Position numbers and translations under genes: made by a program | The notes under the pieces: generated by a model | What the model was told of the DNA's origin: nothing | Database searches by the model: none | The model's input: only the letters and a program-made list of their open reading frames with translations | Origin: Methanothrix harundinacea 6Ac | Lineage (GTDB): Archaea > Halobacteriota > Methanosarcinia > Methanotrichales > Methanotrichaceae | Assembly: GCF_000235565.1 (NCBI RefSeq) | Contig: NC_017527.1 | Span: 1,178,001-1,242,000, forward strand | Length of the DNA: 64,000 nt | Direction of reading: 5' to 3' | In this document: in pieces, positions 1-8,249 of the stretch | Position numbering within the stretch: the first letter of the stretch is position 1 | Layout: every line of letters begins with the position of its first letter

Positions 1-1
1 C

Positions 2-325
2 AGATGCGACATCTTCATCCTCCCGTCCACCTCCCGGTCCCAGGAGGGGTTCGGGATGGTCGCCCTGGAGGCGTTGGCCTGCGGAAGACCGGTGATCTGC
101 ACCAGGATCGTCGGGGTCGCGGAGGACGTCGAGCGGGTCGGGGCAGGCCTCGTCGTCGAGCCGAATGACCCTGAAGGGCTGGCCAGGGCGATAGCCCGCC
201 TCCTCCAGAGCGGGCCGGAGGCCCGGAGGATGGGGGCGGCGGGAAGGAGGCTTGCCGAGGAGAGGTACGGCTGGAGGAAGGTGGCGGAGAGGTTCGAGGG
301 GCTGTACCAGGATCTGGTTGGATAG
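2..325 (+). CDS. Glycosyltransferase family 4, C-terminal part (truncated by window edge)
   Basis: Only the last ~107 residues are in the window; the reading frame is open from base 2. The visible part is the nucleotide-sugar-binding C-terminal Rossmann half of a GT-B glycosyltransferase. It has the EX7E signature (SRSQEGFGMVALEALA, E at each end), then GRPVICTRIVG, and a closing helix typical of GT4 enzymes. It ends 59 bases before the dehydratase gene and shares its strand and GC-rich composition, so it is probably the last gene of a preceding polysaccharide operon. Donor and acceptor cannot be deduced from this fragment. Confidence 0.85.
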   Translation, partial: RCDIFILPSTSRSQEGFGMVALEALACGRPVICTRIVGVAEDVERVGAGLVVEPNDPEGLARAIARLLQSGPEARRMGAAGRRLAEERYGWRKVAERFEGLYQDLVG

Positions 326-342
326 GTGGCACCGGATCGATA

Positions 343-354
343 GATATAAAAAAA
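343..354 (+). promoter_or_regulatory. TATA-box promoter of the sugar-dehydratase/rhamnose operon
   Basis: An AT-rich block (ATATAAAAAAAA) sits in otherwise GC-rich sequence about 35 bases before the ATG at 385. The purine-rich GGAGG at 372-376 would serve as ribosome binding site. Position and composition fit an archaeal TATA box; no BRE was tested. Confidence 0.5.
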
Positions 355-384
355 AGTCATCGATGAGAATCCAGGAGGCGTCAA

Positions 385-1623
385 ATGGACCTGAAAGATA
401 AGAGAGTCCTCGTCACCGGTATCAGCGGCTTTGTCGGCTCGAAGCTCGGAAAGCGGCTGGTGGACGAGGGGGCGGAGGTCTTCGGACTTTTGAGGAGGAG
501 GGCCGACGGGATCCTCCCCCACAACCTGAAGAGGGAGGGGGTGGGACCCCAGGTGAGGCTTCTGGAGGGGGACCTGGCCGAGATCTCCAGCCTGGGGGCG
601 GCGCTGACGGCCAGCGATCCGGACCTGGTCTTCCACCTCGCGGCCCAGTCCTTCGTCCCCCGCTCCTTTGCCAGCCCCCTGGAGACGGCGGAGGCGAACT
701 GCCTGGGGACCGCAAACCTCCTGGAGGCGATCAGGATCAAGGAGGTCGATCCCGTATTCGTCTTCGCCGGGTCGAGCGAGGAGTACGGCCTCGTCATCTC
801 CTCCGAGGAGCAGCTCCAGAGGGCGCGGGATAAGTATGGGACGGTCTTCCCCGAGCCCGCAGAGGTCCCGGAGCTCCCCATTAAGGAGACGAACCCGCTG
901 CGGCCCATGTCCCCCTACGCCGCGAGCAAGGTCTACGGGGACTTTTTGACGAGGAACTACTGCCACTCCTACGGCCTCAAAACCGTAGTATCGAGGGCCT
1001 TCAACCACGAGGGGGCAGGTCGAGGCGGGATCTTCGTCACCTCCGTCGTCACGAGCCAGGTGATGAGCCTCGTGATGGGGGAGGCGGATAAGATCCGAAT
1101 AGGAAACGTCAACGCCTTCCGGGACTGGTCCCACGTCGACGACGTCATCGACGGCTACCTCCTCCTCGCCGATAAGGGGCGGTTCGGGGACGTCTACAAC
1201 CAGGGGTCGATGAGGACGAACTCCGTCCTCAGCTACCTCCTCCTCAGCCTGGAGAGGGCGGGCTACCCCATCGACGGGATCGAGACCTTCCGGGGTGAGA
1301 AGGCGGTGGCCAGCCCCACGGAGCAGGACCCCTCGGAGATCTTCGGATCGAAGTTTGAGAAGACGAAGGTCGACGGGATGCTCCTCCGGGGGGAGGTGGA
1401 GTTCGGGGCCGAGGACGGCGGGGTCGTCGCCCTCTCAGGGGCGGATAGGGTCCCGATCGAGTTTGATCCCGAGAGGTTCAGGCCCGCCGAGGTCCCGATC
1501 CTCTTCTCGGAGACCGCCAAGATATCCGGCCTCGGGTTCGTCGCGAGGAGGAGCCTCGGGGATATCATCGAGGACCAGCTGAACCACTACCTCTCCGAGG
1601 CCGAGAGGAAGGGGTGGGGTTGA
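385..1623 (+). CDS. NAD(P)-dependent sugar-nucleotide dehydratase/epimerase, GDP-mannose 4,6-dehydratase-like
   Basis: Extended short-chain dehydrogenase of 412 residues. The N-terminal Rossmann motif is TGISGFVG, the catalytic Ser-Glu pair lies in AGSSEEYG, and the Tyr-Lys pair in SPYAASK. NHEGAGRGGIFVTSVV resembles the NHES-RRG-FVT segment that marks GDP-mannose 4,6-dehydratases, so GDP-mannose is the likeliest substrate and GDP-4-keto-6-deoxymannose the product. It is longer than the usual ~340-370 residues because of extra sequence between about residues 290 and 375. It opens a run of same-strand nucleotide-sugar genes. A related GDP-sugar dehydratase or epimerase is possible; the SDR fold is certain, the exact substrate is not. 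Confidence 0.8.
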   Translation: MDLKDKRVLVTGISGFVGSKLGKRLVDEGAEVFGLLRRRADGILPHNLKREGVGPQVRLLEGDLAEISSLGAALTASDPDLVFHLAAQSFVPRSFASPLETAEANCLGTANLLEAIRIKEVDPVFVFAGSSEEYGLVISSEEQLQRARDKYGTVFPEPAEVPELPIKETNPLRPMSPYAASKVYGDFLTRNYCHSYGLKTVVSRAFNHEGAGRGGIFVTSVVTSQVMSLVMGEADKIRIGNVNAFRDWSHVDDVIDGYLLLADKGRFGDVYNQGSMRTNSVLSYLLLSLERAGYPIDGIETFRGEKAVASPTEQDPSEIFGSKFEKTKVDGMLLRGEVEFGAEDGGVVALSGADRVPIEFDPERFRPAEVPILFSETAKISGLGFVARRSLGDIIEDQLNHYLSEAERKGWG

Positions 1624-1737
1624 AGGTGAGGGGAACCTTCTGCCGGATCGGGGCCGCTCCTGGGGGCGAGGCGGTCGCCTTCGCCTCACACCGGCGGCAG
1701 CGGCTCTCTCTTGAGAAGAGGTCTTACAGGTGGTCCC

Positions 1738-2295
1738 ATGCCGTTTGAGTTCGAAGAGCTGGGCCTTCCGGGCGTTCTTCTGATAAAGCCGAGGATCTTT
1801 CGGGACGACCGGGGGTACTTCCTTGAGACGTACAAGAAGGAGGATCTTGCGAGGGCCGGGATCGAGGGCGAGTTCGTCCAGGACAACTGCTCCAGGTCCG
1901 CGTACGGGGTCCTGAGGGGGATGCACTTCCAGCGAGAGCCCTGCGCCCAGGCGAAGATCGTCCAGTGCGTCAGGGGCGTCGTCTACGACGTCGCCGTCGA
2001 CCTTCGGCGGGGGTCCCCGACCTTTGGGGCTTATGCCGCCTGCATCCTCTCCGAGGGCAACCGACGGCAGCTCTACGTCCCCCGGGGGCTCGCCCACGGT
2101 TTTCTGGTGCTGAGCGACGTCGGAGAGGTTATGTACAAGGTCGACAGCCCATACTCCCCGGAATGCGAGGGGGGGCTGATCTGGGACGATCCCGATGTGG
2201 ACGTCCCCTGGCCGGTCGACGATCCGATCCTCGCCGAGAGGGATCGGAGGTGGCCTGACCTGAAGAGCCTTAAACGAGATGGGGATCTGTTCTGA
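1738..2295 (+). CDS. rfbC: dTDP-4-dehydrorhamnose 3,5-epimerase
   Basis: RmlC family cupin of 185 residues from ATG 1738, the usual length. It epimerises C3 and C5 of dTDP-4-keto-6-deoxyglucose, the third step of dTDP-L-rhamnose synthesis. Signature segments are the start MPFEFEELGLPGVLLIKP, the catalytic His in GVLRGMHFQ, the cupin strand with VYDVAVDLRRGSPTFG, and YVPRGLAHGFLVL. A TTG start at 1711 is in frame, but ATG 1738 is preferred because AGGTGG lies just before it and the protein then begins as the family does. It overlaps the weak upstream extension of the next open frame and belongs to the rhamnose operon. Confidence 0.93.
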   Translation: MPFEFEELGLPGVLLIKPRIFRDDRGYFLETYKKEDLARAGIEGEFVQDNCSRSAYGVLRGMHFQREPCAQAKIVQCVRGVVYDVAVDLRRGSPTFGAYAACILSEGNRRQLYVPRGLAHGFLVLSDVGEVMYKVDSPYSPECEGGLIWDDPDVDVPWPVDDPILAERDRRWPDLKSLKRDGDLF

Positions 2296-2323
2296 AAGAG
2301 GAGATGGTGATGCGGAGGGGAAT

Positions 2324-3379
2324 ATGAAGGCCCTGATCTTATCCGGAGGGCGGGGGACGAGGCTACGGCCGATAACCCACTCTCAACAGAAGCAGCTTAT
2401 ACCGATCGCTAACAAGCCCGTCCTCTTCTACGCCATCGAGGACGTCATCGAGGCGGGGGCCGAGGAGGTGGGGATCATCGTCGGCCCGAATAAGGAGCAG
2501 GTCATCGAGACGGTCAGGTCGAAGGCCTGGGGTGCGGAGGTGGAGTTCATATTCCAGGGGGAGCCGAAGGGGCTGGCCCATACGATCCTCGTCGCCGAGG
2601 AGTTCCTCGGAGACGACGACTTCATCATGTACCTCGGCGACAACGTCATAAAGGGCGGGATCCTCAAACATTCTGAGAAGTTCCGGGAGTCGGGCCCCGA
2701 CTCCCTCGTCCTCCTGACGGAGGTGGAGGACCCCCAGAGGTTCGGGGTCGCCGACCTGGATGAGGAGGGGCGGGTGAGGCGGCTGGTGGAGAAGCCGAAG
2801 GTGCCGCCGTCCAACTACGCCCTGGTGGGGATATACTTCTTCAGGCCCTCGATCGTCGAGGCGTGCAAGAGGATAAAGCCCTCGTGGCGGAACGAGCTCG
2901 AGATCACCGACGCCATCCAGTGGCTCCTGGACAGCGGCCGGCGGGTGGAGGCGTCCATCGTCGACGGCTGGTGGAAGGACACGGGGAAGGCCGAGGACAT
3001 CCTGGAGGCGAACCGGCTGATCCTCGACGAGATGAGGCCGAAGAACGAGGGGGTTCTGAGATCCTCCAGGATATTCGGGAGGGCGGTCGTCGGCAAAGGG
3101 TGCGTCATCGAGAACTCCGAGATCAAGGGGCCCTGCATCCTCGGCGCAAACTGCGCGATCCGGGACTCCTACATCGGCCCTTACACCTCGATAAACGACG
3201 GCTGCACCATCGAGGGGACGGAGGTGGAGGACAGCGTCATCATGGAGGGGTGCACCATATCGAGGGCCGGAAGGATCGTGGAGAGCCTGATAGGAAAGAA
3301 CGTCGTCATCCGGGAGAACGGCCGAAGGCCTGCGGGCCACAGGTTTATAGCCGGGGACAGCTCGGAGATCCTGTTGTGA
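2324..3379 (+). CDS. rfbA: Glucose-1-phosphate thymidylyltransferase, long archaeal type
   Basis: RmlA-type nucleotidyltransferase of 351 residues that makes dTDP-glucose from dTTP and glucose 1-phosphate. The N-terminal GGRGTRLRPITHSQQKQLIP is the nucleotide-binding and pyrophosphorylase signature; MYLGDN holds the metal-binding Asp; VEKPKVPPS is also conserved. The last ~100 residues form a left-handed beta-helix-like hexapeptide region (GKGCVIENSEIKGPCILGAN), which marks the longer archaeal and actinobacterial type. ATG 2324 follows GGAGGGG with good spacing; the upstream in-frame ATG 2279 lies inside rfbC and is unlikely. It precedes rfbB by four bases. Confidence 0.93.
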   Translation: MKALILSGGRGTRLRPITHSQQKQLIPIANKPVLFYAIEDVIEAGAEEVGIIVGPNKEQVIETVRSKAWGAEVEFIFQGEPKGLAHTILVAEEFLGDDDFIMYLGDNVIKGGILKHSEKFRESGPDSLVLLTEVEDPQRFGVADLDEEGRVRRLVEKPKVPPSNYALVGIYFFRPSIVEACKRIKPSWRNELEITDAIQWLLDSGRRVEASIVDGWWKDTGKAEDILEANRLILDEMRPKNEGVLRSSRIFGRAVVGKGCVIENSEIKGPCILGANCAIRDSYIGPYTSINDGCTIEGTEVEDSVIMEGCTISRAGRIVESLIGKNVVIRENGRRPAGHRFIAGDSSEILL

Positions 3380-3383
3380 TGCT

Positions 3384-4382
3384 ATGAGGCTTCTCGTAAC
3401 AGGCGGGATGGGGTTCATCGGGAGCAACTTCATCCGCCACTATCTGGAGAGGCACCAAGAGGCCCGGATCGTCAACGTCGACGCCCTGAAGGCGGGCTCC
3501 AACCCCGAGAGCCTGAGGGGGATCGACGAGGAGAGGTACACCTTCGTCGAGGGGGATATCTCCGACCGCCTTCTGATGGCGGATCTTGTAGAGAAAGCCG
3601 ATGCGGTGGTGAACTTCGCCGCCGAGACCCACGTCGACCGGAGCATCTCCGGCCCCGAGCCGTTCCTCGCAAGCAACGTCGCGGGGACCTTCTCGATCCT
3701 CGAGGCCCTGAGGACGAGAAACCCCGGGGCGAGGCTCGTCCACATATCGACGGACGAGGTCTACGGAGACGTCCTCTCGGGCTCCTTTCGGGAGACCGAC
3801 GCCTTGAGGCCGTCCTCCCCCTACTCCGCGAGCAAGGCCGCCTCCGACGTCTTCGTCTCCGCCTACGCCAGGACCTACGGTTTATCCGCCATGATCACCC
3901 GGTGCACCAACAACTACGGCCCCCGCCAGTTCCCCGAGAAGCTGATCCCCAAGGCGATCATCCGGGCCAACACCTCCCTGAAGGTGCCCATCTACGGGAC
4001 GGGGGAGAACGTCCGGGACTGGATTTTCGTCCTCGACCACTGCCGGGCGGTGGAGATGGTCCTGGAGGCGGGGGAGGCGGGGGAGGTCTATAACGTCTCC
4101 TCCGGGGAGGAGAGGACGAACCTCGCGGTGGTGAGGGCCCTCCTCGAGATCCTCGGGAAGGGCGAGGAGGCGATCGAGTTCGTCGAGGACCGCCCCGGCC
4201 ATGACCTCAGGTACAGCCTCGACTCCTCGAAGATCCGAAGGGAGCTAGGCTGGCGGCCGGACTGGGGCTTCCGCGAAGGCATGGAGGAGACGGTCCGGTG
4301 GTACGTCGAGAACGAAAGCTGGTGGCGGCCCCTCATCGACGATCGGGTCCTCCACCCGACGCCGTGGAAGCTGGAGTGGTGA
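3384..4382 (+). CDS. rfbB: dTDP-glucose 4,6-dehydratase
   Basis: RmlB family extended SDR of 332 residues; it converts dTDP-glucose to dTDP-4-keto-6-deoxyglucose. Visible motifs are the NAD loop GGMGFIGSN, the catalytic Thr-Asp-Glu in HISTDEVYGD, the Tyr-Lys pair in SPYSASKAASD, and TRCTNNYGPRQFPEKLIPK, which is diagnostic for RmlB. The gene starts immediately after rfbA and its stop abuts rfbD, so it should be translated from the same message. Confidence 0.95.
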   Translation: MRLLVTGGMGFIGSNFIRHYLERHQEARIVNVDALKAGSNPESLRGIDEERYTFVEGDISDRLLMADLVEKADAVVNFAAETHVDRSISGPEPFLASNVAGTFSILEALRTRNPGARLVHISTDEVYGDVLSGSFRETDALRPSSPYSASKAASDVFVSAYARTYGLSAMITRCTNNYGPRQFPEKLIPKAIIRANTSLKVPIYGTGENVRDWIFVLDHCRAVEMVLEAGEAGEVYNVSSGEERTNLAVVRALLEILGKGEEAIEFVEDRPGHDLRYSLDSSKIRRELGWRPDWGFREGMEETVRWYVENESWWRPLIDDRVLHPTPWKLEW

Positions 4383-4384
4383 GG

Positions 4385-5317
4385 ATGCGGCTTCTCATAA
4401 CCGGGGGGAGCGGCCTCTTGGGCTCCAGCCTCGCCGAGGTCGCCGTCGCGGAGGGGCACCAGGTCTTCTCCGGATACTGCCGCCATTCCCCAGAGTTTGG
4501 GGTGGCGGTGAAGCTCGACCTGCTGGAGGGGGCGGAGGTCGAGAGGTCGATCTCGGAGGTTGCGCCCCAGGTCATATTCCACACCGCCGCCCTGACCGAC
4601 GTCGACAGGTGCGAGGATGATCCGGATCTAGCCTGGAGGACGAACGTCCTGGGGACGGAGCGGGTCGCGAGGGCGGCGGCCGAGGTGGGGGCCCACCTCG
4701 TCTACGTCTCCACCGATTACGTCTTCGATGGCGAGGGGGGGATGTACCGGGAGGAGGATCGGACCGACCCCGTCAACTGCTACGCCCGGACGAAGCTTTC
4801 GGCGGAAGGGTTCTGCGACCTTGTCGCCAGGACCTCTGTCATCTACGGGGCGAGGCCCGCCAGCGGCAAGGTCAACTTCGCCCTCTGGCTGATCGAGAGG
4901 CTCGCCGCCGGCGAGGAGGTCCGGATCGTCACCGACCAGTTCATAACCCCCACCCTCAACACCAACCTCGCAAGGATGCTCCTAGAGGCCGGGGAGAGGA
5001 GGCTATCGGGGGTCTATCACATGGCGGGGGCGACGAGGGTATCAAGATACGACTTTGCCGTCGAGATCGCGAGGGCCTTCGGCCTCGACGAGGGGCTGAT
5101 CGCCCCCTCCAGGATCTCGGATATGAGGTGGAGGGCGAAGAGGCCGAGGGACTCCTCCCTGGACACCTCCAAGGCGGCCCGGCTCCTGGCGGAGGGCCCC
5201 TCGCCCCTCCGGGAGTCGCTGAGGGCCTTGAGGGAGGAGATCGGCTGGAGGGCAAGGTCGTCTCATCCCGAATTGTGTCATGAAGGGCGGAACGAGAAAG
5301 ATCGAAGGCCGATATGA
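4385..5317 (+). CDS. rfbD: dTDP-4-dehydrorhamnose reductase
   Basis: RmlD family reductase of 310 residues, the last step of dTDP-L-rhamnose synthesis. It has the dinucleotide loop GGSGLLGSS, the conserved TALTDVDRCEDDPDLA segment, the catalytic STDYVFDG, and the YARTK Tyr-Lys pair. The frame is open from 4298, but that would overlap rfbB by 85 bases; ATG 4385 follows the rfbB stop and gives the family N-terminus. The final ~20 residues are charged and poorly conserved. With the three preceding genes it completes the rhamnose pathway, so L-rhamnose is expected in the exported glycan. Confidence 0.93.
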   Translation: MRLLITGGSGLLGSSLAEVAVAEGHQVFSGYCRHSPEFGVAVKLDLLEGAEVERSISEVAPQVIFHTAALTDVDRCEDDPDLAWRTNVLGTERVARAAAEVGAHLVYVSTDYVFDGEGGMYREEDRTDPVNCYARTKLSAEGFCDLVARTSVIYGARPASGKVNFALWLIERLAAGEEVRIVTDQFITPTLNTNLARMLLEAGERRLSGVYHMAGATRVSRYDFAVEIARAFGLDEGLIAPSRISDMRWRAKRPRDSSLDTSKAARLLAEGPSPLRESLRALREEIGWRARSSHPELCHEGRNEKDRRPI

Positions 5318-5371
5318 AATGATAATCAAGAAGATAAAAGGTGGATTTTAAGCAGGGCGAACGGGATTATT

Positions 5372-6469
5372 TTGAAGGTGGCGATATTTTACGACTTCAT
5401 CGGTGCCGTCGGCGGCGGGGAGAGGGTCGCCCTCGCCCTCGCCCGAGGCCTGGGGGGGGACTTGATCACCACGGACGTCGACCCCGACTCGGTGAAGAGG
5501 CTCGGATTTGATGACGTCACCATCATCAGCCTCGGTAAGACGATCCCCGTCCCTCCTCTCAAGCAGATCTCGGCTTCGGCCATCTTCAGAAGGTGCGACC
5601 TCTCGGACGATTACGACTTTTTCATCTTCACCGGCAACTGGTGCCACTACGCTGCGAAGAGGCACAAGCCGAACCTCTGGTACTGCTATTCCCCGGTGAG
5701 GGCCTTTTATGATCTCAGAGCCTCTGTGGTATCCCGCCAACCAAACCCGATCCTGAAGAGCCTGGCGGCCCTCTGGATTAACCTCCACAGACGGTTCGAT
5801 CAGCGATCGGTGCGATCCGTGGAGAGGATCGTCGCCATCAGCTCCAATGTCCAGAGGAGGATTGAGGAGGCTTACGGCCGGAGATCGGCCGTCGTTTATC
5901 CGCCCGTCGACGTTGAGAGGTTCAGGTTCGAGGGGTGCGGGGACTTCTGGCTATCGGTGAACCGGATATACCCCGAGAAGAGGATCGAGCTGCAGTTCCA
6001 GGCCTTCAGAGCCCTTCCCGAGGAGAGGCTGGTGGTGGTGGGAGGCTACTCCAAGGGCGACTTCGCCGCCAGGTACTACAAAAAACTGGCGGAGAATATC
6101 CCCGATAATGTGACTATGCTGGGAGAGGTCTCCGACGAGGAGCTTTTCGCCCTCTACTCTCGGTGCAAAGGTTTAATATGCACCGCCATGGATGAGGACT
6201 TCGGCCTCACTCCCGTCGAGGCTATGGCAAGTGGAAAGCCCGTCATCGCGGTCAAGGAGGGGGGTTTTCTCGAATCGGTGATCGACGGCGTCACTGGCAG
6301 ATTGGTCGAGCCGGAGGCGGAGTCGATAGCCGAGGCGGTGAGGGAGGCGTCTGAGAGAGGATGCCTTAGCTACAGGGTAGCCTGCAGGGAGAGGGCGTTG
6401 GCTTTCAGCGGCGAGAGGTTCATAAGGTTGATGAGGGATGAGATGGCCGCCGTTATCGAAGGAAATTGA
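5372..6469 (+). CDS. Glycosyltransferase family 4
   Basis: GT-B enzyme of 365 residues. The N-terminal acceptor half opens with [19 protein letters not shown], the glycine-rich loop of GT4 mannosyl- and rhamnosyltransferase-like proteins. The C-terminal half carries [15 protein letters not shown], the EX7E motif in [18 protein letters not shown], and a final helical segment. The start is TTG 5372, with GTG 5378 as alternative; an AT-rich tract (5325-5350) could hold its own promoter. It probably adds one sugar of the repeat unit on the cytoplasmic face of the membrane, with rhamnose or mannose as candidate donors. Confidence 0.88.
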   Translation: MKVAIFYDFIGAVGGGERVALALARGLGGDLITTDVDPDSVKRLGFDDVTIISLGKTIPVPPLKQISASAIFRRCDLSDDYDFFIFTGNWCHYAAKRHKPNLWYCYSPVRAFYDLRASVVSRQPNPILKSLAALWINLHRRFDQRSVRSVERIVAISSNVQRRIEEAYGRRSAVVYPPVDVERFRFEGCGDFWLSVNRIYPEKRIELQFQAFRALPEERLVVVGGYSKGDFAARYYKKLAENIPDNVTMLGEVSDEELFALYSRCKGLICTAMDEDFGLTPVEAMASGKPVIAVKEGGFLESVIDGVTGRLVEPEAESIAEAVREASERGCLSYRVACRERALAFSGERFIRLMRDEMAAVIEGN

Positions 6470-6491
6470 GGATGATTGTGGAGGAGATCTG

Positions 6492-7406
6492 TTGAGGGTT
6501 CTTGTCACTGGAGGGGCCGGGTTCATCGGCTCAAACCTCGTGGAGGATCTGCTGGCCTCTGGCATGGATGTGGTGGTTCTGGACAATTTCACCACCGGAA
6601 GCCGCGAAAACCTGGAGGGGTTATCCGGGAACCTGAGGATCATAGAGGGGAGTTGCCTCGAACTGCAAAACCTCGATCTCAGCCCCCAAGCGATATACCA
6701 CCTCGGAATACCGTCATCTTCGCCGATGTACAAGAGGAAACCCCTTCTGGTGGGCGAGGCGATCAGCGGGATGATCGCCGTCCTGGAGCTGGCAAAAAAG
6801 ACCGGCGCGAGGGTCGTTTACGCCTCCACCTCCTCCCTATACAGCGGCCAGACCCCGCCCCACCGGGAGGAGATGGAGGTCTTCGTCACCGACTACTACA
6901 CCGAGGCCCGGTTTGCCATGGAGAGGATGGCGGAATTGTACGGGAAGCTCTTCGGCGTCAGGGCCTTAGGGATGAGGTTCTTCTCCGTCTACGGCCCCCA
7001 TGAGGCGGCCAAAAAGGAGTATGCGAACATCGTCACCCAGTTCCTCTGGGAGATGATGGCGGGGAGGGTCCCCGTGATCTACGGGGACGGCTCTCAAACC
7101 CGCGACTTCGTCTACGTCAGGGACGTCGTCTCCGCCCTCCGGCTGGCCATGGCCTCGAACTGCACCGGGGCGCTGAACGTCGGCACCGGGAGAAGCTACA
7201 GCTTCAACGCCGTCGTCGAGATCCTGGCAGGGGAGATGGGGCTTGATATCAGGGCTGAACATGTCGATAACCCCATCAAAAACTACGTCCGGGACACCCT
7301 GGCCGATACCACAAAGGCAGAAGAGGTTCTGGGATTTCGGGCCAGGCACACCCTGGAAGAGGGGATAAGAGAGATCATCGATTACTATGGCGGAGGAAGC
7401 CGTTAG
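6492..7406 (+). CDS. NAD-dependent sugar-nucleotide epimerase/dehydratase
   Basis: Extended SDR of 304 residues resembling UDP-glucose 4-epimerases and related enzymes. It has the NAD loop TGGAGFIGSN, NFTTGSREN after strand 2, YASTSSLYSG at the Ser/Thr position, and RFFSVYGPHE plus YGDGSQTRDFVYVRDV in the substrate region. The usual YxxxK is not canonical: the Tyr lies in VTDYYTEARFAMERM, so the expected Lys position is Arg-like and the chemistry may differ. TTG 6492 follows GGAGGAG (6480-6486) and gives the normal N-terminus. The last 20 bases overlap the exporter permease gene, which indicates translational coupling. Confidence 0.8.
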   Translation: MRVLVTGGAGFIGSNLVEDLLASGMDVVVLDNFTTGSRENLEGLSGNLRIIEGSCLELQNLDLSPQAIYHLGIPSSSPMYKRKPLLVGEAISGMIAVLELAKKTGARVVYASTSSLYSGQTPPHREEMEVFVTDYYTEARFAMERMAELYGKLFGVRALGMRFFSVYGPHEAAKKEYANIVTQFLWEMMAGRVPVIYGDGSQTRDFVYVRDVVSALRLAMASNCTGALNVGTGRSYSFNAVVEILAGEMGLDIRAEHVDNPIKNYVRDTLADTTKAEEVLGFRARHTLEEGIREIIDYYGGGSR

Positions 7407-8247
7407 ACGAGGAGCATCCCGGTCTTTGCGCCACAGGGCAATAGACTTGGTTCGAGGTCAAAAATTGATCACGCCGACCCACCTTCGAGATATATATGGA
7501 TACCGAGATCTCATCCTGAGGCTTGCCTGGAGCGACTTCAAGCTCCGATACAAGAACTCGATCCTCGGGTTCTTCTGGTCGCTTCTGGAGCCCCTTCTGA
7601 TGCTCCTCGTCCTGTATGTAGTATTCAGCCATCTGATGAAGATCCAGGTGGAGCACTACCAGCTCTTCCTCCTCCTGGGGATCATCCTCTGGAACTTCCT
7701 CGACCGGGGGACTTCGATGGGGATATTCGGGATCGTCGGAAAGCCGGGCCTCGTCCAGAAGGTCTACTTCCCTCGGGACGTTCTGATCATCTCAGCCTGC
7801 GCCACGGCGCTGATGATGACCGCCCTCGAGTTCGTCGTCTTCGTCGCCTTCATGGCCGTCTTCGGGGTGGCGCCGACGGCGGCGGTCCTCTACTTCCCCC
7901 CAATATTCGCCCTCCTCTTCGTCCTCGTCTTCGGCCTCTCCCTCGCCCTCTCGGCCCTGAACGTCTACTTCCGGGACGTCCAGTTCATCTGGAGGGTGAT
8001 CCTCCAGGCGGGGTTCTTCGCGACCCCCATACTTTACCCGATAACTATATTTCCCGCAGATCTTCAGAGGCTGGTGATGGCAAACCCCATGGCCCGGATC
8101 ATCACCACCTCCCGGGACTCGGTCCTCTACGGGGCCGCTCCCGCCGCCGGCGACCTCGCCTACGTCGCCCTCGCGGCAGTAGTCATCCTCCTGGCAGGCT
8201 ACCTCGTCTTCGATCATTTCGAGCCGGGATTTGCGGAGGAGATCTAG
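7387..8247 (+). CDS. wzm: ABC-2 type polysaccharide exporter permease
   Basis: Integral membrane protein of 286 residues with an amphipathic N-terminus (HLRDIYGYRDLILRLAWSDF) followed by about six membrane segments. The segment RYKNSILGFFWSLLEPL is the signature of Wzm/TagG-type permeases. It should form a homodimeric channel that works with the ATPase encoded three bases downstream and moves lipid-linked polysaccharide out of the cytoplasm. It overlaps the preceding epimerase gene by 20 bases. Confidence 0.93.
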   Translation: MAEEAVRRGASRSLRHRAIDLVRGQKLITPTHLRDIYGYRDLILRLAWSDFKLRYKNSILGFFWSLLEPLLMLLVLYVVFSHLMKIQVEHYQLFLLLGIILWNFLDRGTSMGIFGIVGKPGLVQKVYFPRDVLIISACATALMMTALEFVVFVAFMAVFGVAPTAAVLYFPPIFALLFVLVFGLSLALSALNVYFRDVQFIWRVILQAGFFATPILYPITIFPADLQRLVMANPMARIITTSRDSVLYGAAPAAGDLAYVALAAVVILLAGYLVFDHFEPGFAEEI

Positions 8248-8249
8248 AG

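Noticed and set aside
2363-3433. A 356-codon minus-strand frame opposite rfbA
   Set aside because: It covers a fully recognisable rfbA and has the Arg/Pro/Asp bias of a shadow frame.
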